Assembly (NCBI GenBank): GCA_049515555.1
Contig: JBEKTY010000017.1
Coordinates: 8,753 to 72,752 of the forward strand
Direction: 5' to 3'
DNA from: JBEKTY01 sp049515555
Lineage (GTDB): Bacteria > Planctomycetota > Planctomycetia > Pirellulales > Thermoguttaceae
DNA: 64,000 bases
Shown here: positions 8,415 to 15,931 of the stretch, piece by piece
Position numbering within the stretch: the first letter of the stretch is position 1
Layout: the number at the start of each line of letters is the position of its first letter
Notes under the pieces: generated by a model
Databases searched by the model: none
Told to the model about the DNA's origin: nothing
The model's input: the letters and a program-made list of their open reading frames with translations, nothing else
Translations under genes and position numbers: made by a program

Positions 8415-8734
8415 GGGCGTCGCTCCTCGGGCAACTGTTCAGGGGGACTGTCCCGATTTTTGTCCGCCTGTCCTCCCGGACAGGCCGAAAATGGGACTGT
8501 CCCCTTCAGGTTGGCCAGGATGGCCCGTTCCTTCTCTTTACAACGTGCGGGCGTATTGCGCCCGCCTGTGGCCTGCGACTCGGCCCAGGTGATGAACTGC
8601 TGGAGTGCCCGCCAGCGCTGGAGCGGATTCCAGGCCGCCTCGCGCTTCTGCTCTTCACGCCGTAGCAGTTCGCTATCCGGCCCCGCACTCACGTTCGCCT
8701 CGCCGCGGGGATCGCTATCCAGTTCCCTGTTCAT
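8411..8734 (-). CDS. Small protein partnered with the nucleotidyltransferase; C-terminus repeat-derived
   Basis: A 107-residue charged helical protein (SELLRREEQKREAAWNPLQR, WRALQQFITWAE). Its start overlaps the end of the nucleotidyltransferase gene by 20 bases, and its stop overlaps the trpD start. The last 30 residues (GTVPFSACPGGQADKNRDSP and beyond) are encoded by a GGGGACTGTCCC element, so the original protein probably ended near residue 77. Function unknown. The pairing with a small nucleotidyltransferase resembles toxin-antitoxin gene pairs, but that is inference. Confidence 0.65.
   Translation of the reverse strand: MNRELDSDPRGEANVSAGPDSELLRREEQKREAAWNPLQRWRALQQFITWAESQATGGRNTPARCKEKERAILANLKGTVPFSACPGGQADKNRDSPPEQLPEERRP
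8443..8504. repeat. GGGGACTGTCCC element, copy 1 (inside a CDS)
   Basis: Ends GGGGACTGTCCCGATTTT and AAAATGGGACTGTCCCC face each other around an inner hairpin CCTGTCC/GGACAGG. Almost the same sequence lies at 31212-31275. Confidence 0.8.
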
Positions 8735-9218
8735 GCTCGCCTCGCTGCAAGGATTGCTTCAAGATTCGGATGCGGTCAGGCTTCTGTTGGCCCGGGGGCA
8801 GGGCCAACTGGCAGCGGAGCATGTCTTCGTCGGCCAGGCCGAGAAAGGCGGTGCCGGCTGCCGTCTTGCCCGCCGCGGCCCTGGCCCGGCACACCGCCCA
8901 ATCAGGCAGGCCGCGGACCGACCGGAAAACGTCGATCGGCCCGTGTGGGCTCATAAGGCAAAACACGCCCTGACTGCCGAGCCAACCGGGCCCGAGCTGG
9001 GCCACCGGCAGCCACTCGCTCTCCGAAGGTCCCCAACCTGCCTCAAGTTCGGCCAGCGCCTGCTGGCAGCGAGCCAGATTCTCCGGCACGTCTTCGATCC
9101 ACAGGTCTATGTCGAGGGTAACGACAGGCGCGTGACGGAGCATGAAGTTAACCCCCCCGAAAACGAGGTACGACACGTGATGGCGATTCATAACCGCCAG
9201 GATCCGATCGACATCCAC
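8715..9218 (-). CDS. Nucleotidyltransferase-fold protein
   Basis: A 167-residue protein with the minimal nucleotidyltransferase signature: YLVFGGVNFML (Gly-Gly at 21-22) followed by VTLDIDLWI with Asp36 and Asp38 as metal ligands. The family includes the toxins or modifiers of MNT/HEPN and AbiEii-type systems, and also stand-alone enzymes. It is the first gene of an overlapping run with a small partner and trpD. The GTG at 9218 is chosen as start because GGAGGAG stands six bases before it; an upstream in-frame TTG at 9248 has no such site. Confidence 0.75.
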   Translation of the reverse strand: MDVDRILAVMNRHHVSYLVFGGVNFMLRHAPVVTLDIDLWIEDVPENLARCQQALAELEAGWGPSESEWLPVAQLGPGWLGSQGVFCLMSPHGPIDVFRSVRGLPDWAVCRARAAAGKTAAGTAFLGLADEDMLRCQLALPPGQQKPDRIRILKQSLQRGEHEQGTG

Positions 9219-9401
9219 GAGAACTCCTCCGGGGGACCGAATATTCAATAGACTACGACCTCGCTCCGGTGGTGTACAGGCCCCGGGTGGGCAGCAGGCA
9301 GCGGGTTGGAGAAGGCCGGGCAGACCCGTCGAAAACGCTTGCCCCCGCCATTGCAGCGGTGTACGATGGCGACAAATCCGCCAACGACCTGGGAGACGCC
9401 G

Positions 9402-10199
9402 ATGCGATTGCTCTCTGTTTTTCTGGCTCTAGCGTCGTGGCTCGCAGCAGCAGGTCTTGGCTTTGGCGATGAGCCGCAGCCCGCGGCGGTATCGGTCACG
9501 GAGGCCGCGGCCGCCTCGAAAGCCCCGCCCACCGAAGCCGCGGCCGTCACCGTCTTGAAAGGCCTGGGGGCCACCGTCGAGTTCGACCAGCAGGGCCGCG
9601 TCGAGACCGTCGAAGCCACCGGCCCCAAGATCGACGATGCCGCGACGGCGAATCTCGCCCCGCTGACCGCCCTGGAATCGCTCGACCTGGGCGGCGGCAA
9701 TGTCACCGACCAAGGGCTCTCGCCGCTGGGCGGCCTCGTCGGACTGCGGCGGCTGTATCTCAACGACCTGCCGATCACCGACCTGGCCCTGAGCAACCTT
9801 CGCAACCTGGACAACCTCGCCGTGCTCTCGCTGCAAGGCACCAAGATCGACGGCAGCGGCCTGGTCGTGTTGCGATCGCTCGCCAAGCTCCGCGTGCTGA
9901 ACCTCAGCCAGACCAAGGTCTCCGACCGCGCGCTGGTATACCTGATGCGATTGAGCAACCTGGACACCTTGGCCCTGGAAGACACGAAGGTGACCGGGGC
10001 GGGCCTAGTACGGCTGAAGCCCCTGGAGAAGCTGCGGGTGCTGAACCTCAGCGGATGCACCGTCTCCGACGCCGACCTGCCGAATCTCGTGGGGCACGAC
10101 GCCCTGCGCATGCTCTATCTGCACCGCTGCAACGTAACCGCTGAGGGCGTACGGAAGTTCAAGAAGAAAATGGTCAGCCTGGCGATTTATGACAACTAG
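9402..10199 (+). CDS. Secreted leucine-rich repeat protein
   Basis: 265 residues. A Sec signal peptide (MRLLSVFLALASWLAAAG) precedes an Ala-rich spacer. From about residue 60 come eight repeats of the bacterial 23-24-residue type, for example LTALESLDLGGGNVTDQGLS and LSNLDTLALEDTKVTGAGLV. The repeats have the form L..L..L.L..T.V.D.GL, the class often found in planctomycetes. It is probably a protein-binding surface outside the cytoplasmic membrane; the ligand is unknown. GGGAG precedes ATG 9402 by about six bases. The next gene starts 13 bases after its stop, so the two are likely cotranscribed. Confidence 0.85.
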   Translation: MRLLSVFLALASWLAAAGLGFGDEPQPAAVSVTEAAAASKAPPTEAAAVTVLKGLGATVEFDQQGRVETVEATGPKIDDAATANLAPLTALESLDLGGGNVTDQGLSPLGGLVGLRRLYLNDLPITDLALSNLRNLDNLAVLSLQGTKIDGSGLVVLRSLAKLRVLNLSQTKVSDRALVYLMRLSNLDTLALEDTKVTGAGLVRLKPLEKLRVLNLSGCTVSDADLPNLVGHDALRMLYLHRCNVTAEGVRKFKKKMVSLAIYDN

Positions 10200-10212
10200 A
10201 TGGAGGTCAACC

Positions 10213-10830
10213 ATGCGTAACACTTTCTGGATGCTCTCGATGCTGCTGGGGCTTGTAGCCCTGCGGGGAGCGGGCGGCCTGGCCGACGAGCCCCAGACTG
10301 CTCCGGCGGGCAAGGAGCCGGCCGTCGAGTCGACGCGGGCCGACGTGGTCTTCGTCCCCACGCCCAACGACGTGGTGATGAAAATGCTGGACCTGGCCAA
10401 GGTCAGCAAGGCCGATCTGGTCTATGACCTGGGCTGCGGCGACGGCCGGATCGTGGTCCTGGCCGCCAAAAAGCGCGGGGCCCGGGGCGTGGGCTACGAC
10501 ATCGACCCCCAGCGGATCCGCGAGTGCCACGCCAACGCCAAGCAACACCAGGTGGAAGACCTCGTGCGGTTCGAGCAGGAAGACATCTTCAAGCTCGACC
10601 TCAGCCGGGCGACCGTCGTCACCCTCTACCTGCTGCCGAGCCTCAACGTGCGGCTGATCCCGCAATTGGAGAAGCTCAAGCCCGGCACGCGGATCGTCTC
10701 GCACGATTTCGATATGAAAGGGGTCAAGCCGGAGCAGGTCGTCACGGTCCAGTCGAAGGAAGACAACGTCGAGCACACGCTCTACCTTTGGACGACGCCG
10801 CTAAAGAAGGCGAAGCCCGCGGGCGAGTAG
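10213..10830 (+). CDS. SAM-dependent methyltransferase-fold protein with signal peptide
   Basis: 205 residues. After an apparent export signal (MRNTFWMLSMLLGLVALRGA) comes a complete class I methyltransferase core: LVYDLGCGDGRIVVLAAKK (SAM motif I), GVGYDIDPQRI (acidic loop), EQEDIFKLDLSRATVV and TLYLLPSLN. The fold should bind SAM and methylate an unknown substrate. An exported location is odd because SAM is cytoplasmic; the leader could instead be a membrane anchor with the domain inside. GGAGG lies before ATG 10213. The stop codon abuts an octamer array. Confidence 0.82.
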   Translation: MRNTFWMLSMLLGLVALRGAGGLADEPQTAPAGKEPAVESTRADVVFVPTPNDVVMKMLDLAKVSKADLVYDLGCGDGRIVVLAAKKRGARGVGYDIDPQRIRECHANAKQHQVEDLVRFEQEDIFKLDLSRATVVTLYLLPSLNVRLIPQLEKLKPGTRIVSHDFDMKGVKPEQVVTVQSKEDNVEHTLYLWTTPLKKAKPAGE

Positions 10831-10949
10831 GGGATAAGGGGTTGAGGGGTTGAGGGGTTAAGGGGATAAGGGGTTGAGGGGTTGAGGGGTTAAGGGGTTG
10901 AGGGGATAAGGGGTTGAGGGGATAAGGGGTTGAGGGGATAAGGGGTTGA
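10830..10949. repeat. Octamer array, 15 units, G-rich strand up
   Basis: Fifteen 8-base units of the form GGGG[AT]T[AG]A (GGGGATAA, GGGGTTGA, GGGGTTAA) begin at the last base of the stop codon of the preceding gene. The array is inverted with respect to the one at 11425-11574. Confidence 0.9.
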
Positions 10950-10992
10950 GAAGCCCGGCGGCACGCTGCCGCCGCCAGTCCCCCTTATCCCC

Positions 10993-11427
10993 TCAGCCCC
11001 TTTCGCCCGTATTTCCTCTTCCCTTAAGGCGGTCGCGCAGGCTGCGGAGCATTCTGCTTTCCTCTGCACAGTTATCCAGGACCGCTTGCGCCCGGGCCGA
11101 GGAACAGTATTGCAGATCCACGGACAAGAGGGTCAGGGTTTCCACCTCAGCCAAGGAGCCCCAGGCGATTGAAATGTGGTGCAAGAACTCCTTCGTTGAA
11201 TCCCGCATGTGGCCTTCGGCAATATTGGCGGGAACCGATACCGCAGCTCGGCGAATCTGGCTGGTCAGTCCGTAGACCTCATGTTTGGGAAACCCCTGGC
11301 AGAGGCCGTACACGTTTCGGGTCAGCTCCATTCCAAGCTGCCACACCCTTAGCTGGCGGTAGCTCTTAATCGGCACGCTCGGCCTCGCACCCATCTCGCC
11401 GTCCGACCTCATTCCCGCGTCCTCCAT
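10993..11427 (-). CDS. Four-helix-bundle protein (S23/IVS-encoded family)
   Basis: A protein of up to 144 residues of the family first seen in 23S rRNA intervening sequences and related to the Avd accessory protein of diversity-generating elements. The hallmarks are YRQLRVWQLGMELTRNVYGL, GFPKHEVYGLTSQIRRAAVS, VPANIAEGHMRDSTKEFLHH and a C-terminal helix. The homologous part starts near PSVPIKSYRQL, so the true start may be Met7 or Met12. The gene and little else lies between two inverted octamer arrays. Molecular function in free-standing copies is not settled. Confidence 0.85.
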   Translation of the reverse strand: MEDAGMRSDGEMGARPSVPIKSYRQLRVWQLGMELTRNVYGLCQGFPKHEVYGLTSQIRRAAVSVPANIAEGHMRDSTKEFLHHISIAWGSLAEVETLTLLSVDLQYCSSARAQAVLDNCAEESRMLRSLRDRLKGRGNTGERG

Positions 11428-11574
11428 CCCCTTATCCCCTCAACCCCTCAATCCCTCAACCCCTTATCCCCTCATCCCCTCAACCCCTTATCCCCTCAAC
11501 CCCTTATCCCCTCAACCCCTTATCCCCTCAACCCCTCATCCCCTCAACCCCTCATCCCCTCAATCCCTCATCCC
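11425..11574. repeat. Octamer array, about 18 units, C-rich strand up
   Basis: Units TTATCCCC, TCAACCCC, TCATCCCC and TCAATCCC run without break up to ten bases from the lactate permease stop. It is the reverse complement in type of the array at 10830-10949. Confidence 0.9.
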
Positions 11575-11583
11575 CGAGCCACC

Positions 11584-13266
11584 TCACGGCACCATCCACG
11601 TTAAAACGTAGGCCTGGGCGAGCGTGAGCAGGCCCACGAGCAGCCCCAGGGCCAGGCTGTGGAAGATGACGAAGCGGAGGATGGCGCCCTCGCGGCCGGT
11701 CTGGTCGGTGGCGGCGGCGGCGACGACGATGGATGGGGCGGCGATCATTTTGCCCATTACGCCGCCGGTGCTGTTGCTGGCCGCGATCAGTATGGGATCG
11801 AGGTGCAGTTGCAAGGCGGTAATCTTCTGCAGGCTGCCGAACAGGGCGTTGGCCGAGGTGTCGGATCCGGTGACGGCCACGCCCAGCCAGCCCAAAAGGG
11901 GCGCGAACAGCGGGTACAGACAGCCCGTTCGCGTGAAGACCAGTCCCATGGCGGCATCGGCGCCGCTGTAGCGGATGACAAACGCCAGGGCCAGCGTGCA
12001 GACGATTGTGGCCAGTGCCCAGCGGATATGCACGACGGTTTGGGCGAACTGTCGCAGAAAGACGCGGGGCCCGATCCGCAGCCAGGTGGCCACCAGCACG
12101 CTGGCCAGCAGCAGGCCCGTGCCGGTGGCCGAGAGCCAGGGGCAGTCGAAGACGGCCGGCTCCGCTTTGGCGGCCCGGTCCGAGCCGGGCTTCACCTCGA
12201 CCACCGGGGCGGTCCGATAGACCCGGCCATACAGGCCGGGCACTGGAATCGAAAGCTTGCCCACGCCGTGCAGCAGGTTGGGCCTGTCCGGCGGCCCGCC
12301 GTTGAGGATCGTTTGCCAGGCCGGCCAACCCCAGAGGAAGACCATCGCGGTCAGCACGAGCCAGGGCATCCAGGCGTAGGCAATCTGACGGGCGCGTAGC
12401 GGCACCCCGGCGGCCGGGTTGACCGGCTGGTCCTCGCCCGGAAAGCGCCATATCTGCTTCGGCTGCCAGAATCGCAGCCACAGCACCGTGGCCCCCAGCG
12501 AGCCCAGCCCGCCCGCCACGCACACCAGCGCCGGGCCGTGGTAGTTCGACACTGCAAACTGGATGGCCGCGTAACTGCCGCCGCACACGACCAGCGCCGG
12601 CCAGCAGCCCTTCACCCCCTTCCAACCCGACATCACGGCCACCACCCACACCGGAATCAGGAGCGAGAAGGGCGTCAACTGCCGGCCCACCATCTTGCTG
12701 AGCGCCAGGGGGTCGAGTCCCGAGACCTGGGCCAGCGTGTGGATCGGGATGCCCAGCGAGCCGAAGGCCACCGGCGAGGTATTGGCCAGCAGGGCCAGGC
12801 CGGCGGCATAGAGCGGCCGGAAGCCGATCCCGATCAGCAGGGCCGAGCAGATGGCCACGGGTGCACCGAAGCCGGCCGCCCCCTCCAGCAGCGTGCCGAA
12901 GCAGAAGGCGATCAGCAGGGCCTGAATCCGCCGGTCGGGCGAAACGATGGCCACCGACCGCTTGAGGACCTCGAACTGCCCGCTAAGCACCGTCAGATGG
13001 AACAGGAACACGGCGGGCAGGATGATCCAGCCGATGGGCAACAGTCCGTAGCAGGCGCCGTAGCCGGCGGCAGCCGCGGCAGCCGCCAGCGGCATGCGGA
13101 ACATGCCGACGGCAATCGCCAGGGCGGCCGCCAGGGCAGCCGCCGCTGCCCGCGGCGCCGAAACGCCCGCCAGCAGCAGCCCCAGCAGCACGATGATCGG
13201 CCCAGCGGCCACCAGCGATGACACCAACGGCTGCCCCAGCGGATCGTAAGTCTGGACCCAGTCCAT
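11584..13266 (-). CDS. lldP: L-lactate permease family transporter
   Basis: A 560-residue polytopic protein of the LctP family, which moves lactate or glycolate with protons. Family signatures are FGTLLEGAAGFGAPVAICSA (from about 121), ALLANTSPVAFGSLGIP, VAVTGSDTSANALFGSLQ and AASNSTGGVMGKMIAAPS. I count about 13-14 hydrophobic segments. Length matches the family (540-600). Its 3' end borders the inverted octamer array. The physiological substrate cannot be fixed from sequence and no lactate dehydrogenase gene is nearby. Confidence 0.92.
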   Translation of the reverse strand: MDWVQTYDPLGQPLVSSLVAAGPIIVLLGLLLAGVSAPRAAAAALAAALAIAVGMFRMPLAAAAAAAGYGACYGLLPIGWIILPAVFLFHLTVLSGQFEVLKRSVAIVSPDRRIQALLIAFCFGTLLEGAAGFGAPVAICSALLIGIGFRPLYAAGLALLANTSPVAFGSLGIPIHTLAQVSGLDPLALSKMVGRQLTPFSLLIPVWVVAVMSGWKGVKGCWPALVVCGGSYAAIQFAVSNYHGPALVCVAGGLGSLGATVLWLRFWQPKQIWRFPGEDQPVNPAAGVPLRARQIAYAWMPWLVLTAMVFLWGWPAWQTILNGGPPDRPNLLHGVGKLSIPVPGLYGRVYRTAPVVEVKPGSDRAAKAEPAVFDCPWLSATGTGLLLASVLVATWLRIGPRVFLRQFAQTVVHIRWALATIVCTLALAFVIRYSGADAAMGLVFTRTGCLYPLFAPLLGWLGVAVTGSDTSANALFGSLQKITALQLHLDPILIAASNSTGGVMGKMIAAPSIVVAAAATDQTGREGAILRFVIFHSLALGLLVGLLTLAQAYVLTWMVP

Positions 13267-13267
13267 G

Positions 13268-13320
13268 GGAGGAGGGATTTAGGGATTTAGGGATTTGGGG
13301 ATTTGGGGATTTGGGATCAG
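13268..13320. repeat. GGGATTTG-type array
   Basis: About six units of GGGATTTA/GGGATTTG directly upstream of the lactate permease start. It belongs to the same family as 5360-5405 and, on the other strand, as the array inside the cysteine desulfurase gene. Confidence 0.75.
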
Positions 13321-13437
13321 GATAAGGCACGGGGGCTGTTGGCCGCAACTGGCGCGGAGCAAGATTCCGGCCGCCCCTCTTGCTTCGTCCCCAATCTGCG
13401 CTTATACTCTGCGCGGTTTTGGTGACGGGAAAAGGAC

Positions 13438-13514
13438 GGGAAAAGGGGACAGGCACCTTTTGCCGGAACGGCCCTTCGGGTGCTTTGCACAAAAGGTGCC
13501 TGTCCCCGTTCCCC
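13438..13514. mobile_element. GGGGACAGGCACC element, copy 1
   Basis: A 77-bp palindrome-ended element: GGGAAAAGGGGACAGGCACC at the left is mirrored by GGTGCCTGTCCCCGTTCCCC at the right, with a non-palindromic middle. The middle matches the copy at 44996-45078 in the opposite orientation. It lies 15 bases before the nucleoside hydrolase start. Confidence 0.8.
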
Positions 13515-13528
13515 GCTGGAACAGCACA

Positions 13529-14488
13529 ATGGCCAGGAAAGTAATCCTCGACGTAGACCCGGGGGTAGACGACGCCGTGGCCTTGTGCTGGGCGCTGTTT
13601 AACCCGGGGCTGGACGTGGTAGCGGTAACGGCCGTGGGCGGCAACTGCGTCCCGGCCCAAGCCACGCGGAACGTCCAGGCGATCATCGAAGCGCTCGATC
13701 CGCCGCGTTTGCCGCGGCTGGGGGCGGCCTACGAGCCGGAGCCGGGCGAGGCCGGCCCGTCGCCCGAGGGCCGCGGGCTGTATGGCCCCGACGGACTGGG
13801 CGGCGTCGAGCTGCCCCTGGCCGAGCGGCAGCACATGCTTCCCGCGGAAAAGGTGATCTGCGACCAGGTGCGGGCCGCACCCGACGCGATTACCTTCGTG
13901 GCCCTGGGACCGCTGACCAACCTGGCCCGCGCCTTTCAGCGCGACCCCGAGCTGCCGTCGCTGGTGGGCCGGGTGGTCATTGCCGGCGGGGCGGTCAGCG
14001 GGCCGGGCAACATCACCCCCGCCGCCGAGTTCAATATCCATTGCGACCCGCTGGCGGCGCGGGCCGTCTTCCGCTCCGCCTCGACCAAGACCCTCATCCC
14101 CCTGGACGTCACCAACCGCGTAACGCTGAACTTCGATCTGTACCACCAGTTGCCGGACGAGGCGACCCGCCTGGGCAGTCTGCTGCGGCGGCTCCTGCCC
14201 GGCGCCTTCCGCGGCTACCGGCAGCGGTTCGGCCTGGAGGGCATCCACGTTCACGATACGGTCACCCTGATGGCCGTCGTGTATCCGGAGCTGTTCACGA
14301 CCCAGGAGATGGCCGCCGACGTGGAGATCACCGGCGAGCTGACCACCGGCATGACGGTCTTCGACCGCCGCCGGATCCCCGCCTGGCGCTGCAACATGGA
14401 GGTGGCCGTCGATCTGCAGAAAGACGCGGTGATCGCGAACATCATCGGCGGCCTGAATCGGGCCTCGCAGCGCGCCGAAGGCGGCTAG
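13529..14488 (+). CDS. Nucleoside hydrolase (IUNH family)
   Basis: Cleaves the N-glycosidic bond of ribonucleosides for base salvage. The calcium-binding signature ILDVDPGVDDAVAL opens the 319-residue protein; FVALGPLTNLA, EFNIHCDPLAAR and HDTVTL (the C-terminal Asp ligand) follow in the right order and spacing. Length is typical. Start at ATG 13529; in-frame codons upstream belong to the GGGGACAGGCACC element. A nucleoside transporter-like gene follows after 35 bases, so this is a nucleoside uptake and breakdown pair. Base preference cannot be told. Confidence 0.93.
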   Translation: MARKVILDVDPGVDDAVALCWALFNPGLDVVAVTAVGGNCVPAQATRNVQAIIEALDPPRLPRLGAAYEPEPGEAGPSPEGRGLYGPDGLGGVELPLAERQHMLPAEKVICDQVRAAPDAITFVALGPLTNLARAFQRDPELPSLVGRVVIAGGAVSGPGNITPAAEFNIHCDPLAARAVFRSASTKTLIPLDVTNRVTLNFDLYHQLPDEATRLGSLLRRLLPGAFRGYRQRFGLEGIHVHDTVTLMAVVYPELFTTQEMAADVEITGELTTGMTVFDRRRIPAWRCNMEVAVDLQKDAVIANIIGGLNRASQRAEGG

Positions 14489-14523
14489 ATTCGTACCTCC
14501 TTGAACCCCACGAGAACTCTCTC

Positions 14524-15777
14524 ATGCCCAACGCATCGTTTCCCCTGGGCGCCCGGATTCGCCTCAGCGTGATGATGTTCTTGCAGTACATGCTCCTGCC
14601 GGTGTGGTTCATACCGCTGGCGGCCTACCTGACCGGGCTGAACATGAGCGAGACCGAGAAGTTCTGGATCCTCAGTTCGATGGCCCTGGGCTGCCTGGCC
14701 TCGCCGCTGGTGGGCATGGTCGCCGACCGGCATTTCGCCTCGGAGCGGGTGCTCGGCGTGCTGAACCTGCTCACCGCCATCCTGCTGCTGGTAACCACGC
14801 AGATGCGCAACCCGACGGAGGTTTTCATCCTGCTCCTGGCCGCGATGCTCTGCCAAATGCCCACCTGGGGCCTGACCAGCTCGATCGCCATGTCGCACAG
14901 TCCGGCGGAGAAGTTCCCGCAGATCCGGGTGTTTGGCTCGCTGGGCTGGGTGGCCGCCGGTGCCTTCAGCTTCGTGGCGGGGCATTGGTTCAAAACGGAA
15001 ATCGACGGAACGGCCATTACGTTTTACTGCGGGGCGGGCACGGCCTTGGCGGCCGCCCTGTTCGCCCTGTGCCTGCCGCACACCCCGCCGCCGGCCAAGG
15101 GCCAGAAGGCCTCGCCCTTGGACGCCTTGGGCCTGCGGTCGCTCGTGCTCTTGAAGGATCTCCCCTTTGCCGTCTTCATGCTGATCTCGTTCCTGATGAC
15201 CATCCCCTTCGCGATCTACTGGTCGAACTTCTCCGACTTCCTGCACGACAAAGGCTTCAAGTACATGACCATCCCGATGAGCTTGGGGCAAATCTCCGAG
15301 ATGGGCTTCATGCTGCTGATCCCGCTGGTGCTCGCCCGCATCAGCCTCAAGTGGGCCATGGCCATCGGGTTGCTGGCAATGGTGGTACGCTACCTGGCGC
15401 TCCTCATAGGGGAACTGGTCCCCGGCCTGAGCTGGCTGCTTTTCGTGGGCATCCTCGTACATGGGCTGATCTTCGGCTTCTACTTCGTCGGCGGCCAGAT
15501 CTACGTCAATCGCAAGGCCCCCAAGGAATTGCGGGCCCAGGCCCAGGGGTTCTTGTTCTTGGTCAACCTGGGCTTCGGCCTGATGGTGGGCAATTTCGTC
15601 ACGGCCAGGCTGCTCGACGCCAACCCGGGCTCTGGTGGGCTGCGGTACAACTGGCAACCCATCTGGACGATCGAAACCCTGTGCTCGGTCGCGGCCTTGG
15701 TGCTGTTCGTGGTGCTGTTCCGCGACAAGAGCCTGTCGCCCCCGCCGGCCGGCCAGTCGTCGGAAACGGCCGGTTGA
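14524..15777 (+). CDS. Nucleoside:H+ symporter, NupG-like MFS protein
   Basis: A 417-residue 12-segment transporter. It resembles the NupG/XapB branch of the major facilitator superfamily: LSVMMFLQYMLLPVWFIPLA at the start, MWG-type PTWGLTSSIAMSH, RVFGSLGWVAAG, YWSNFSDFLHDKG and FGFYFVGGQIYVNRKAP. Together with the upstream nucleoside hydrolase it should import nucleosides and feed salvage. Met at 14524 gives the correct N-terminal segment. A 121-bp MITE-like element starts seven bases after its stop. Confidence 0.88.
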   Translation: MPNASFPLGARIRLSVMMFLQYMLLPVWFIPLAAYLTGLNMSETEKFWILSSMALGCLASPLVGMVADRHFASERVLGVLNLLTAILLLVTTQMRNPTEVFILLLAAMLCQMPTWGLTSSIAMSHSPAEKFPQIRVFGSLGWVAAGAFSFVAGHWFKTEIDGTAITFYCGAGTALAAALFALCLPHTPPPAKGQKASPLDALGLRSLVLLKDLPFAVFMLISFLMTIPFAIYWSNFSDFLHDKGFKYMTIPMSLGQISEMGFMLLIPLVLARISLKWAMAIGLLAMVVRYLALLIGELVPGLSWLLFVGILVHGLIFGFYFVGGQIYVNRKAPKELRAQAQGFLFLVNLGFGLMVGNFVTARLLDANPGSGGLRYNWQPIWTIETLCSVAALVLFVVLFRDKSLSPPPAGQSSETAG

Positions 15778-15783
15778 AGGCCT

Positions 15784-15904
15784 TTAGCCGGGATTATTCA
15801 CCGAGGCTCGTAGTGACCCGATTTATCGGGTCTGGAGAGCGTGAACAGGCCAAGGACCGCATGAATGCGGTCACTACGAACGGTTGGTGAATAATCCAGG
15901 TTAG
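15784..15904. mobile_element. 121-bp MITE-like element, copy 1
   Basis: Terminal inverted repeats TTAGCCGGGATTATTCACC and GGTGAATAATCCAGGTTAG enclose a second inverted pair (CGTAGTGACC/GGTCACTACG) and two small hairpins (CCCGATTTATCGGG, CCGCATGAATGCGG). There is no coding capacity. Two other copies of exactly the same length are in the window. Confidence 0.9.
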
Positions 15905-15931
15905 GGCGGCGCCAGATTGCGGCAGAGTCGT

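Noticed and set aside
10830..11574. Diversity-generating retroelement because of the Avd-like protein
   Set aside because: No reverse transcriptase and no template/variable repeat pair is present nearby.
13421..13530. Upstream extension of the nucleoside hydrolase (KGDRHLLPERPFGCF)
   Set aside because: It is encoded by the GGGGACAGGCACC element; the homologous protein starts at MARKVILDVDPG.
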